A DNA stretch of 64,000 bases from an uncultured Clostridium sp. (GTDB taxonomy: Bacteria; Bacillota; Clostridia; TANB77; CAG-508). Numbering within the stretch: position 1 is the first letter of the stretch; each line of letters begins with the position of its first letter. The stretch is from NCBI GenBank assembly GCA_946411515.1, contig CAMKEH010000002.1, positions 123,975-187,974 of the forward strand, written 5' to 3'. Below, piece by piece: positions 17,466 through 27,160 of this stretch. Position numbers and translations under genes: made by a program. The notes beneath the pieces are model-generated. The model saw nothing but the letters and a program-made list of their open reading frames with translations, was not told the DNA's origin and made no database searches.

Positions 17466-18782
17466 ATGGAAATGAAATGTAAAAAGAATATAAGAAACAT
17501 TATAGTCTTTACAGTTTTGTCAATGACAACAATGTTTTTTATAAATACAAGTTTTGCAGCAAACATGGGAAAAGTAAATGTTGAAACTGCAAATCTTAGG
17601 GAAACAGCAGATAAAGAAGGAAAAGTACTAAAGCAATTAGCTATTAACACAGAGGTAGAAGTTATAGAAAGAACTGGTGACTGGTATAGTGTAAAATCAG
17701 GTGATGTTACAGGATATATCAGACAAGATTTATTAGCAGTGGAAGAACAAAATGATAATAAACAAGAAGAAAGTGCACAAACAGTTACGGAAGTGACAGC
17801 ACAAAATAATAATGAAAATAATGAAAAAGCTACTGAAAATAATGTTGAAGAAAAAGCAGAGTCTGGAAAAGTAGAAGAACAAAAAGAAGAAAAAACAAAA
17901 ATAGTAGCAGAAAATACAAAATTAAAAATTGTACCAGCAATTAATGCAACAGATATTATAGAAGTAAAACAAGGTGATGAAGTAGAGATAATAGAAAGTA
18001 TTAACGGTTGGGTATGTATACAATTAGGAACAACTAAAGGTTGGATAAGAGAAGAAAAATTGAAATCAAAAGAACAACCTGTAGAAGAAGTTAAAGAAGA
18101 AGCTAAAGAGCAAGAAGAACAAGCTCAAGAACAACCTGCTGAGAAAAAAATAAAAACATCTTATATTGGTTCAGAAACAGTTAATTTAAGAAAAGAAGCA
18201 AATACTTCTTCAGATGTTCTTGCAAAATTATCACTAAATACATCTGTTGATGTATATTCCGAAGAAAATGGTTGGTGTAAAGTGAAATATGGTGCAATGG
18301 AAGGATATATTTCTTCGTCACTTTTATCAGATACTAAAAAAGAGACATCAAGAAGCGCTGAGACACCAAGAACAAATACTGAAACAACTCAAACTGCGCA
18401 AACAGCAGCAGCTCCATCAGCAATAGGTGGAACAGTTGTGGGGACAGCTATGAATTACATAGGTTCTAGTTATAAATATGGAGCATCAGGACCAAGCAGT
18501 TTTGACTGTTCAGGATTTACTTCTTATATATACGCACAACATGGAGTTTCTTTAAATAGAACAGCTGCAGGGCAATATTCAAATGGTGTAGCTGTTAGTA
18601 GAGACCAATTACAACCTGGTGACTTAGTAATGTTTGGAAAATCAGGAATAAACCATGTAGGTATATATATTGGTGGAGGTCAAATTGTTCACGCAGCAAA
18701 TCCATCAAGAGGAGTTACAACAGATACTATAAATTCAGGATATTATAATAACAACTATGTAGGAGCAAGAAGAGTAAACTAA
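17466..18782 (+). CDS. Secreted SH3 x3 - NlpC/P60 cell wall endopeptidase
   Basis: A 438-residue secreted protein that probably cuts peptidoglycan stem peptides. The signal peptide (residues ~1-32) ends near TSFAA. Three bacterial SH3 domains follow: VNVETANLRETADKEGKVL, LKIVPAINATDIIEVKQGDE and ETVNLRKEANTSSDVLAKL, separated by acidic Glu/Lys/Gln-rich linkers. The C-terminal NlpC/P60 domain carries the catalytic Cys in SFDCSGFTSYIYAQHG and the His in NHVGIYIGGGQIVHAA. Two ATGs, at 17466 and 17472, share one AGGAG site; the second has the better spacing. It lies 34 bp before the comEC reading frame. Confidence 0.92.
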   Translation: MEMKCKKNIRNIIVFTVLSMTTMFFINTSFAANMGKVNVETANLRETADKEGKVLKQLAINTEVEVIERTGDWYSVKSGDVTGYIRQDLLAVEEQNDNKQEESAQTVTEVTAQNNNENNEKATENNVEEKAESGKVEEQKEEKTKIVAENTKLKIVPAINATDIIEVKQGDEVEIIESINGWVCIQLGTTKGWIREEKLKSKEQPVEEVKEEAKEQEEQAQEQPAEKKIKTSYIGSETVNLRKEANTSSDVLAKLSLNTSVDVYSEENGWCKVKYGAMEGYISSSLLSDTKKETSRSAETPRTNTETTQTAQTAAAPSAIGGTVVGTAMNYIGSSYKYGASGPSSFDCSGFTSYIYAQHGVSLNRTAAGQYSNGVAVSRDQLQPGDLVMFGKSGINHVGIYIGGGQIVHAANPSRGVTTDTINSGYYNNNYVGARRVN

Positions 18783-18835
18783 TAAAAATGTAGTTATAGA
18801 AAGGAAGATTCTATATAAAAAGACCGATTTTTACT

Positions 18836-21318
18836 TTGACTATAGGATATATAATAGGTATATTAATGGGGCTATACTTTAAATTTAGTATAGTCCTTTT
18901 TTATATTCCGATAGTTATAATATATATAGTAATTAAAAATATAAAGTTTAGTAAGAAAAAGTTTAATTTTTTAAATCCAAAGAGATATTTAAAATATATA
19001 AAATTGATACTAAAAAAGAAAAATATAATTCTAATAATTTTGATTTCAATAATTTCAAATTCAATTGTCATTTTCCAAAACAATAAATATGATGTATTAT
19101 ATAAAGACTGTGATGAGATAGAAGCAGTAGCAATAGTTATAAGCAATAAAATAGAAAAACAATATAACTATGTATATAAAATAAAAGTAATAGAAATAAA
19201 CAATAGTTCAAAATACAAAGATACGTATTTAAACTTAAGAATTAGTAAAAATAAGAAAATAGAATTATCATATGGAGACAAAATAAATTTAAAGGGAAAG
19301 TTTCTAGAACCTGAAGTAAGTAAAAATTATGGAGGATTTAATTATAAAGAGTATTTAAAAACTTTAAAAGTATATGGAACTGTAAATGCTGATAATGTAA
19401 ATATAATTTCAAAACAAAAAGCTAATATAATGTTTATGGTATCAAATAGAATATCCTTAGTAATTGAAAAGAAAATAGACGGATTGTTAGATAAAGAAAA
19501 ATCTGCTATAGTAAAAGGAATACTTTTAGGAGATAAAACTGAGATTGATAGAGAGGTACAAGAAAATTTCAAAATAAGCCGGAATATCACATATATTAGC
19601 TGTATCAGGAATGCATGTATCTTATATAATAATGATAATAAATATATGCTTTAAAAACTATATTGGAAAAAGGAAAAGCAATTTACTAATAATTACATTT
19701 TTGGTATTTTATATGTTTATAACAGGTTTTTCACCATCTATAGTAAGAGCAAGCATCATGCAAATAGTTTTTTTAGTTTCAAGTATAGTTTATAGAAAAA
19801 ATGATATTATAACATCAATAAGCTTATCACTTTTAATTATTCTTATATACAATCCATTTTTAATAAAAAATTTAGGATTAATATTTTCCTATACAGCTAC
19901 AATTGGAATTATATTACTAAATAAAAATGTAAAAAATATTTTGAAAAGCATAAAAATTAAAAATAAGAAATGGAAATATAGAATAAATGTAAAAACTTTA
20001 AAAGTAATAAGTAAGCTGCAGGATATATTATCAATAAGTATATCAGCACAGTTAGTAGTATTTCCGATAATGATTTATCAATCTAATATATTTGATACAT
20101 ATTTTTTAATTACAAATTTATTGGTAAGCCTTATTATAGCTCCATTGCTGATAATCAGTTTTATAACAATTCTATCTTCATTTATATTTATTCCTGTTGC
20201 TACAATTTTTTTACATATATTAAATATTCTAGTTAGTATTTTAATAGGTATTTCTAGTTTTTCACAAATACCATTTTCAAAAATTTATTTTCCTACACCT
20301 AAAGTGTATATTATTGTATTTTATTATATATTATTGTTTATCTTAAATATAATTTATAGTTTATATCATAAAAAACAGCTTAGTAATACAGAAATTAGAG
20401 CAAGAAATATAATTGCTCTAGTAAAATATAAAGTTTATTCAAATAAATCTAGAATAGTAAAATTCATTTTTATATTTTTAGTAATTTTAATTATATTCAA
20501 AATGTTTCCAAAAAGTTTAAAAATACATTTTGTAGATGTAAATCAAGGGGATTGTACTTTTATTGTAACTCCAATGAAAAAGACTATCTTAATTGATGGC
20601 GGAGGTACTACTTCTGAAAGTTTTGATGTGGGAAAAAATACTTTACTTCCATATATTTTAGATAGAGGGTATACAAGTATTGACTATATTTTAATATCTC
20701 ACATGGATCAAGATCACGTTGGAGGCTTACTTACAATAATGCAAGAAATAAAGGTTAGAAACGTGATAATTTCTAAGCAAGCTGAAAACTCTGAAAATTT
20801 TCAAAAATTAATTAAACTTGTAGAGGAAAAAAGAATAAATTTAATCATAGTAAATAAAGGAGATAGATTAAAAATAGAAACAGATTTATATTTTGATGTT
20901 TTATGGCCAGATACTACTAATTTTATAACAGAAAATGCATTAAACAATAACTCAATTGTTTGTAAATTATGCTATAAAGATTTTTCGATGCTATTTACAG
21001 GAGATATTGAAGAAATAGCAGAAAAACGAATATTACAAGAATACAAAAATAAACTAAATATATTAAATTCAACTGTTTTAAAAGTAGGGCATCATGGATC
21101 TAAAACATCATCTACTAGAGAATTCATAGAAAGAATAAAACCTAAAATAGCTTTAATTGGAGTAGGAAAGAATAATAAATTTGGACATCCAAATGATGAA
21201 GTATTAGAAAGGTTAGAGAATTTGCGGTGTAAATATATATCGAACAGATAAAAATGGAGAAATATCAATAACAATAGATGATAGAGGAAAAATAAAGTTA
21301 GAAGAAAGATTGGAATAA
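18836..21318 (+). CDS. comEC: DNA uptake channel ComEC, read through two CGG +1 sites
   Basis: ComEC is the membrane channel that takes in single-stranded transforming DNA. The N-terminal part holds membrane segments and a DUF4131-like region. The Competence domain follows with SGISHILAVSGMHVSYI, which appears only if C19580 of CGG 19580-19582 is skipped. The C-terminal metallo-beta-lactamase-like domain has LIDGGGTTSESFD, SHMDQDHVGGL and KVGHHGSKTSS. A second CGG at 21225-21227 follows LEN-L; skipping C21225 gives the expected GVNIYRTDKNGEISI and a stop at 21318. In the zero frame each site is followed by early termination. The start is uncertain: TTG 18836 lacks a good ribosome site, and homology seems to begin upstream (KRPIFT) near an ATA at 18815 that follows AAAGGAAG. 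Confidence 0.88.
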
Positions 21319-21398
21319 AAGTAAAAAGCAGTAGTGAGAATTGTAATTAGTTAAAAAATGTAGAAATAGAAACAAATAATCTAAAATAACAACTTCAT

Positions 21399-21424
21399 AT
21401 TTGCGACTAAAAATAGTTGCAAAC
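21399..21424. repeat. Inverted repeat in front of hicA
   Basis: TTGCGACTA and TAGTTGCAA flank a short A-rich centre. It overlaps a promoter-like TTGCAA and sits ~22-47 bases before hicA. HicB antitoxins often bind such operators; that role is inference. Confidence 0.4.
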
Positions 21425-21445
21425 GTAAAAAGAAAAGAGTATAAT

Positions 21446-21700
21446 ATGAGTAAGTTAGAAAAAGAAATAGAAAGATTAAAATCAAAGCCAAAAGATTATA
21501 CATATAACGAATTAAAAACATTATTAAATAAATTAGGATTTTTAGAGTATAATAAAGGTAAAACATCGGGATCTGGAGTTAAGTTTATAGATAAATATAA
21601 TAGAAAAATTGAATTACATAAGCCACATCCTAGTAATATTATAAAAAGTTACAAAATGGTAGATATTATAAAAAAATTAGAAGAATGGAGGATATTATAA
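21446..21700 (+). CDS. hicA: HicA-family toxin (mRNA interferase)
   Basis: An 84-residue small basic protein. The core YNELKTLLNKLGFLEYNKGKTSGSGVKFID and the HKPHPSNIIKSYKMVDIIKKLEE tail match the HicA double-stranded-RNA-binding fold; the histidine in HKPHP is the usual active-site region. HicA toxins cut mRNA when not bound by HicB. The start ATG follows AAGAG; an in-frame upstream start at 21401 is less likely because it overlaps the operator-like repeat. Its TAA overlaps the ATG of hicB. Confidence 0.88.
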   Translation: MSKLEKEIERLKSKPKDYTYNELKTLLNKLGFLEYNKGKTSGSGVKFIDKYNRKIELHKPHPSNIIKSYKMVDIIKKLEEWRIL

Positions 21701-22041
21701 TGGATAATATAATGGAATATAAAGGTTATTTAGCAAAAATAAAATACAGTGACGAAGATGAGTGTTTTTATGGAAAAGTCGAAGGACTAAAAAATTCTTT
21801 AATTTTATTTGAAGGAAACACAGTAAAAGAATTAAAAAAAGATTTTAAAAATGCAATAGATGAACATCTCAAGATGTGTAAAGATACTAACACAGATCCA
21901 GAAAGACAATGTAAAGGATCATTAAATGTTAGACTAGGAGTAGAGCTTCATACAAAGGCAAAAATGAAATCGATTGAAGAACATATATCAATAAATGAAT
22001 TAATAAAAAATGCTGTAGCAGCATATTTAAAAACAAATTAG
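21700..22041 (+). CDS. hicB: HicB-family antitoxin
   Basis: A ~113-residue antitoxin. The N-terminal half (YKGYLAKIKYSDEDECFYGKVEGL ... FEGNTVKELKKDFKNAIDEHL) is the degraded RNase H-like HicB fold. The C-terminal half (SLNVRLGVELHTKAKMKS ... SINELIKNAVAAYL) is a ribbon-helix-helix DNA-binding region. GGAGG within the end of hicA places the start at 21700 (TAATG overlap) rather than 21685. HicB neutralises HicA and probably represses the operon. Confidence 0.88.
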   Translation: MDNIMEYKGYLAKIKYSDEDECFYGKVEGLKNSLILFEGNTVKELKKDFKNAIDEHLKMCKDTNTDPERQCKGSLNVRLGVELHTKAKMKSIEEHISINELIKNAVAAYLKTN

Positions 22042-22054
22042 AAATAAAGTGACA

Positions 22055-22088
22055 ACTATCTAAAAAATTATCTTTAGATAGTTTTTTT
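22055..22088 (+). terminator. Intrinsic terminator after hicAB
   Basis: ACTATCTAAA pairs with TTTAGATAGT, followed by seven T. Confidence 0.8.
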
Positions 22089-22151
22089 GTATAATTTTAA
22101 CTAATTAGCAAATAATAGTAAAAAATACTAACAGGAAGGAAAGTTGAAATT

Positions 22152-22751
22152 ATGAAAAAGACGAGTATTGTAATTGCTTCTATAATTATAGTAATAGTAG
22201 CAATAATTACTGCTATTATTATTTACAATTTAAATAATAAAGGAGAAGCAAATATAAATATAGTTAAAGTTGCTGATGAAGAAATTTTAGATGATTGTAC
22301 AGATGAATATGAAGAAATACAAAAAGATTTTTTACAAGCAAATTCAAACGAAGAAAAAATATCTCCAAATTGTTTCATGACATTAAAAGTGATTTATAAA
22401 AAATGTGGACATCAAACAAGTAAGTATATAAAAGTGCCAGAAGAACTTGTAAATAAAACTAAAGATGATTTACAAGAAAAATATTCAGATTGGAATATTC
22501 AAAGTTTTTCAGATACAGAAGTAGTTTTGACTAAAGAAGAAGATGGAGAGTGTGGAGAGCATTATCTAGTGCAGGATAAAGAGGGAAATGCTGTAATATA
22601 CCAAATACTAGAAGATGGAACTAAAAAAGAATATGAAAAAACAGATATATCCACAGAATACCTATCAGATTCAGATAAAAGACAATTAGAAGAGGGAATA
22701 AAGGTAAATGGACTACAAGAACTTAATCAGCTAATAGAGGATTTTGAATAG
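22152..22751 (+). CDS. BofC-like membrane-anchored protein
   Basis: A 199-residue protein with an N-terminal membrane segment (IVIASIIIVIVAIITAIIIY) and an external domain. The C-terminal pattern resembles BofC, the forespore-made inhibitor of SpoIVB signalling: WNIQSFSDTEVVLTKEEDGEC, DKEGNAVIYQI and LSDSDKRQLEEGIKVNGLQELNQLIEDF. Cysteines at CTDE, NCF, KKCGH and GECGEHY could form disulfides. By analogy it would act between the forespore membranes in sigma-K activation; this is inference, and the match is only to a C-terminal BofC-type domain. Confidence 0.65.
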   Translation: MKKTSIVIASIIIVIVAIITAIIIYNLNNKGEANINIVKVADEEILDDCTDEYEEIQKDFLQANSNEEKISPNCFMTLKVIYKKCGHQTSKYIKVPEELVNKTKDDLQEKYSDWNIQSFSDTEVVLTKEEDGECGEHYLVQDKEGNAVIYQILEDGTKKEYEKTDISTEYLSDSDKRQLEEGIKVNGLQELNQLIEDFE

Positions 22752-22754
22752 TAG

Positions 22755-22783
22755 TTGCAAAAATTATGTAAATATGATATAAT
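22755..22783 (+). promoter_or_regulatory. Promoter of the structured ncRNA
   Basis: TTGCAA at 22755-22760 and TATAAT at 22778-22783 with a 17-bp spacer, starting four bases after the preceding stop codon. Confidence 0.7.
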
Positions 22784-22789
22784 AAGTAA

Positions 22790-22995
22790 CGTAAAGGCAT
22801 GAGCCTTTGCAGTATGTAGCAGATATGCTGTTTATATAAGAAGCGGAAGTGCCCCCATACTGTTTATGGTGGCTGTGAAAAGAGCGCTAACGGCAGGAAT
22901 AAGCCGCCGATAGGATAACGAGATGAAACAGCATAGAACGCTACGAAAGCCCCGGAATTTACTACACTAATTAGACCGGGGCTTTCACTTTTTTT
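22790..22995 (+). ncRNA. Structured non-coding RNA of ~205 nt, class not identified
   Basis: This stretch has its own promoter, no good ORF and far more G+C than its surroundings, and ends in a strong terminator (GAAAGCCCCGG / CCGGGGCTTTC then T7). Clear long-range pairings are CAGTATG (22810-22816) with CATACTG (22856-22862) and TATGCTGTTT (22824-22833) with AAACAGCATA (22926-22935). The second crosses the first, making a pseudoknot. Local hairpins such as AAAGGC-ATGA-GCCTTT are also seen. It lacks the signatures of SRP RNA, RNase P RNA or tmRNA. It could be a 6S-like RNA or the clostridial raiA-type RNA; I cannot decide from sequence alone. Confidence 0.75.
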
Positions 22996-23002
22996 ATAAT
23001 AT

Positions 23003-23611
23003 TTATTTTTTCTTTTTAGTTTTTTCTTTTTTATCTATCTTATCTACTGTAACTTCTTTTTTTAAATCTTGCTTATCTATAAAACCTTTACTATATAAAT
23101 CTTTTATATACATTATTAATGCAAAAACTGTAGTTATTAATGCTAAACAATAAAGTATGAAATCAAGTTTATTCCAAATTCCTACTAAGGCAAATTGCTT
23201 ATTAATTAAGGATACAACTATTGCTATATAAAATAAGACAGTTGCAAGTTTTCCATACCATTTGCTATAAACAACAACATCTTTTCCATAAAGGAAAGAA
23301 GCGCCAACAATCATTATAAATTCTTTTAGTAAAACTATAACTAAAATCCATAAAGGAATAATATCACATATTACTAAAGAAGTAAGAGTGCATATTTGTG
23401 TTAGTTTATCAGCTAGTGGATCCATTAATTTTCCAAAGTTTGATATTAGATTAAATTTTCTTGCAATAAATCCATCTGCAATATCTGTTATTCCAGAAAT
23501 AGTAAAAAATACAAATGCTAATATATAATTTCCTGAGAATATATAAAATACAATAATTGGTATTAATAATAGTCTTATTATTGTAAGTATATTTGGTATA
23601 TATTTTAACAT
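23003..23611 (-). CDS. pgsA: CDP-diacylglycerol-glycerol-3-phosphate phosphatidyltransferase
   Basis: PgsA makes phosphatidylglycerol phosphate in the membrane. The CDP-alcohol phosphotransferase motif is complete: DIADGFIARKFNLISNFGKL followed by MDPLADKL. About five membrane segments are present in 202 residues, and the C-terminal tail is Lys-rich. It lies nine bases after the clpE-like stop on the same strand, so the two are probably co-transcribed. Confidence 0.94.
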   Translation of the reverse strand: MLKYIPNILTIIRLLLIPIIVFYIFSGNYILAFVFFTISGITDIADGFIARKFNLISNFGKLMDPLADKLTQICTLTSLVICDIIPLWILVIVLLKEFIMIVGASFLYGKDVVVYSKWYGKLATVLFYIAIVVSLINKQFALVGIWNKLDFILYCLALITTVFALIMYIKDLYSKGFIDKQDLKKEVTVDKIDKKEKTKKKK

Positions 23612-23620
23612 GATTTACTC

Positions 23621-25979
23621 CTAATTAATTTCAAATTTTAGTTTATCAACTTCAAAATCTATGGTTACAGTTTTTCCATCTAAAAGTTCTCCTTTTAGAA
23701 TCATTTCAGATAATTCATCTTCTATATATCTTTGTATAGCTCTTCTTAGAGGTCTTGCCCCAAATTTTATGTCTGTTCCTTTTTCAAGTAGATAATTTTT
23801 AGCTTCATCTGTTATATTCATAATTATATCTTTATCTTTTAAAGCTTTTCTTGTATCGTTTAACATTAAATCAACGATTTCTAGTAATTGTTGTTTTGTT
23901 AATGCATCAAATCCTATAATTTCATCTACTCTATTTAAAAATTCAGGACGAAATACATCTTTTAATTTATCTATAATTTTATCTTTATCAACCGTTTGTT
24001 TTCCAAAACCAATTGAATTAGTATTTGTGTTAGAACCAGCATTTGATGTCATAATTATAATTGTATTTGAAAAACTTACACTATTTCCTTGACTATCTGT
24101 TAATTTTCCATCATCTAATACTTGTAATAAAATATTAAATACATCTGGATGAGCTTTTTCTATTTCATCTAGAAGGATGATAGAATAAGGTTTTCTTTTT
24201 ACTTTATCAGTTAATTGTCCTGCATCATCATATCCAACATATCCTGGAGGTGCACCAATTAATTTAGATGTAGAATGACTTTCCATATATTCAGACATAT
24301 CTATTCTAATAATTGAATCTTCACTTCCAAACATTTCATAAGCTAGACTTTTAGCAAGCTCAGTTTTACCAACACCTGTAGGACCAACAAATATAAATGA
24401 AGGAGGCCTTTTACTGCTTTGTAAACCTGCTCTATTTCTTCTAATGGCTCTTGCTACACTAGAAACAGCTTCATCTTGACCTATAATTCTCTTATGAAGA
24501 TTTGTTTCTAGGTTTAAAAGTTTTTGAGTTTCAGCTTCTGTTATTTTCTTAACAGGAATTTTAGTCCAGCTTTCAACTACATTTGCAATGTCTTGAATTG
24601 TTAATTGTTTTGGTTTCATTTTGCTATTCAATTTATCTATTTCTTCCATTAGTTGGCATTCACGAGTTTTTAAATCTGCAGCTTTTTGATAATCTTCTGT
24701 TGAGTCTGCTGCAACAACTTCTTCTTTTTCAGCTTGAACTTTTAAAAGTTCTTGTTTTAACATTTCAAATTTGACTAAATCTTTATTTTCTAAGTTTATT
24801 CTAGAACAAGCTTCATCAAGAATATCAATTGCTTTGTCTGGCAAAAATCTATCATGAATATATTTTTCTGACATTATAACTGCTTGGCGAATTATATCAG
24901 ATGAAATTTTTACTTTATGATATTCTTCATAATATTTTTTAATTCCTTCTAAGATACCTATAGAATCATCAATTGAAGGTTCTTCAACTAATACTTGTTG
25001 GAATCTTCTTTCTAATGCAGAATCTTTTTCAATATATTTTCTATATTCTTTCAATGTAGTTGTACCAATTAGTTGAATTTCTCCATTAGATAGGGCAGGT
25101 TTCAAAATATTTGCAGCATTCATAGAATGTTCTCCGGTCACCTGCACCAATTATATTATGGATTTCATCAATTACTAAAATAATATTTCCAAAATCTTTG
25201 CATTCATCAATTATACCTTTCATTCTAGCTTCAAATTGACCTCTAAATTGAGTACCAGCAATTACTGCAGTCATATCCAATAAATAAACTTCTTTATTTA
25301 AAAGTTTAGCAGGAACATTTTGATTAGCAATTTTAATAGCTAACCCTTGAGCAATAGCAGTTTTACCAACACCAGGTTCACCAATCAAACAAGGATTATT
25401 TTTAGAACGTCTATTTAATATTTGAGTGATTCTTTGAATTTCTTTTTCTCTTCCAATTACAATGTCTAACTCACCGTTTTTTGCTTTTTCTGTTAAATTT
25501 GTTCCAAAAGTATCCAAATATTTTTTCTTTTTACTAGATTTTTTATTTTTTTTCTTTTCTACTTTTACTTTTTTTCTTCCATTATTTAATTCTTCACTAG
25601 GTTCACTATCTTGAGATTTATTATTAAACATATTAGAGAATATTGAGCCAAGTGGAATGGCAGCACCTGAAATTTTGTGAGGCTCCTCAGAATTTTCATC
25701 TTCACTTTCAAAAGTAATAGCACCTTCCATATTTTGAATATCTTCTAAGTTTATGTTTTCAGCCAAATCTTTAAAAATGGATTCAAATTGTTTTGACATA
25801 TCACTAAGATTAATTTTATCTCCAGAAAGAACATTGTTTTGATCTGCTAAGACTTCAGTTGGATTTATTCCTTTTTTCTTAGCACAGTTATAACAATAGC
25901 CTTCTAAAGTTTCTTTTCCATTTTCTATTTTTTTATAAAAAAGTATTGCTGGATTTTCATTACATTCTGAACATAACAT
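23621..25979 (-). CDS. clpE: ClpE-like Clp ATPase with N-terminal zinc finger, read through a CGG +1 site
   Basis: A Hsp100 unfoldase that would feed ClpP. The N-terminus has a ClpE-type zinc finger (MLCSECNENPA ... EGYCYNCAKKKG) and a Lys-rich linker. The first AAA domain has Walker A LIGEPGVGKTAIAQG and Walker B-like ILVIDEIHNIIGAGD. There the zero frame meets CGG at 25134-25136 (minus). Skipping one C restores D-GEHSMNAANILKPALSNGEIQ and the rest of the protein: a UVR-like linker, the second Walker A FVGPTGVGKTELAKS and LLDEIEKAHPDVF. The total is ~785 residues. The zero frame would end after about 15 wrong residues. Confidence 0.92.
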
Positions 25980-26058
25980 ACTTTAAATTCCTCATTTCTA
26001 ATTAAATTAAATCTATAATATAATACCTCAAAAATAGTAAATAGTCAATAATTTTATA

Positions 26059-26087
26059 TTGATAAATCTAAACATAAATGCTATAAT
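26059..26087 (+). promoter_or_regulatory. Promoter of the DUF3298-like gene
   Basis: TTGATA at 26059-26064 and TATAAT at 26082-26087 with a 17-bp spacer, in the divergent region with the clpE-like gene. Confidence 0.6.
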
Positions 26088-26118
26088 AAAATAAGAAAAA
26101 CAAAAGAGAGGTAAAGTA

Positions 26119-26982
26119 ATGAATGTAACAATACCAGAAAAAGTAGGGTTAAAGAAGAAAACAATAATGATATATGGAATAATAATTTTTGTATGTGTAG
26201 CCTCATTGATTGTAGCTTTTTATGTACAATTTTATGCAAGAATTGATTTGGGAAGATTAATTGGAATAAATAAAGATATGGTATATGGAAATAAAACTGA
26301 AGATGAAAAAGAAGAAATGGAAGCAGAGTTTTTAAGTTTGTTTAATAATAGTATAGAAAATATAGAAGAGGGTTATGAAAATAAAAAACAAGATGAATCT
26401 AAAAATTTAGTATATACTAATTATGAGAAAAAAGAAACAAAACAAAATAGCTATGATTTAGAAGTTCATATTCCAACTATAAATGTAAAAAATGAAATAG
26501 TTGATAATTATAATAAAGAAATTGAAGAAACTTTTACTAATATGACAGAAAAAGTTTTAAAGAGTGAAAATAGAAATGTTATATATACTGTAGATTATAC
26601 ATCAAATATTCAAAATGGAATTTTATCTGTAATTATACATTCTAATTTTAAAGAAGGTACAAAGGCTCAAAAAGTAATTATAAAAACTTATAATTATGAT
26701 TTAAGAAATAATAAAGAGGTATCTTTAGCTGAAGTATTAAATTTTGAAAACATAGATAAGCAGATAGTTCAAGAACAAATAAATACAGAAATAAAGCACG
26801 AACAACAAAAAGTGGAAGATTTAGAAAAATTAGGATACAATATTTTTACTAGGGATGCAAATAGTGATATATACAAGATAGAAAATACTGAAGAGTTTTA
26901 TTTTACTAAAAATGCAATTTATATTATCTATCCTTATGGAAATGATTCAAATACTAGTGAAATGGATATAGTAATTTTATAA
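26119..26982 (+). CDS. Membrane-anchored DUF4163/DUF3298-like protein
   Basis: A 287-residue protein with one N-terminal anchor (TIMIYGIIIFVCVASLIVAF) and an external domain. The pattern KNEIVDNYNKEIEETF, YTVDYTSNIQNGILSVIIHSNF, TYNYDLRNNKEVSLAEVLNF and FYFTKNAIYIIYPYG resembles the DUF4163/DUF3298 modules of PdaC- and RsiV-type proteins, which bind peptidoglycan or lysozyme-like ligands. No deacetylase domain is attached, so the function is unknown. It has its own promoter and terminator. Confidence 0.65.
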   Translation: MNVTIPEKVGLKKKTIMIYGIIIFVCVASLIVAFYVQFYARIDLGRLIGINKDMVYGNKTEDEKEEMEAEFLSLFNNSIENIEEGYENKKQDESKNLVYTNYEKKETKQNSYDLEVHIPTINVKNEIVDNYNKEIEETFTNMTEKVLKSENRNVIYTVDYTSNIQNGILSVIIHSNFKEGTKAQKVIIKTYNYDLRNNKEVSLAEVLNFENIDKQIVQEQINTEIKHEQQKVEDLEKLGYNIFTRDANSDIYKIENTEEFYFTKNAIYIIYPYGNDSNTSEMDIVIL

Positions 26983-26997
26983 TTTATAAATATATAA

Positions 26998-27026
26998 AAG
27001 AAGCACATTTGATTGTGCTTCTTTTT
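26998..27026 (+). terminator. Intrinsic terminator
   Basis: GAAGCACA pairs with TGTGCTTC, followed by five T, after the DUF3298-like gene. The following ~100 bases to the htrA terminator hold nothing I recognise. Confidence 0.8.
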
Positions 27027-27130
27027 AAAAATAAAAGGGGATGTTTTTCTTTTTTAAATCAGAATATTACTGATTATGCTTGTATTTTAACAATAAATTT
27101 TGTCCATTGTGTGAACTTAAAGTGAAAAAT

Positions 27131-27157
27131 AAAAAAACTTAGCAAAAGCTAAGTTTT
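27131..27157 (-). terminator. Intrinsic terminator of htrA
   Basis: On the minus strand AAACTTAGC pairs with GCTAAGTTT and is followed by T7. Confidence 0.8.
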
Positions 27158-27160
27158 AAA

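Noticed and set aside
22790-22995. tmRNA, RNase P or SRP RNA at the structured RNA locus
   Set aside because: No encoded CCA end or tag peptide, no RNase P conserved strings and no SRP tetraloop domain were seen.
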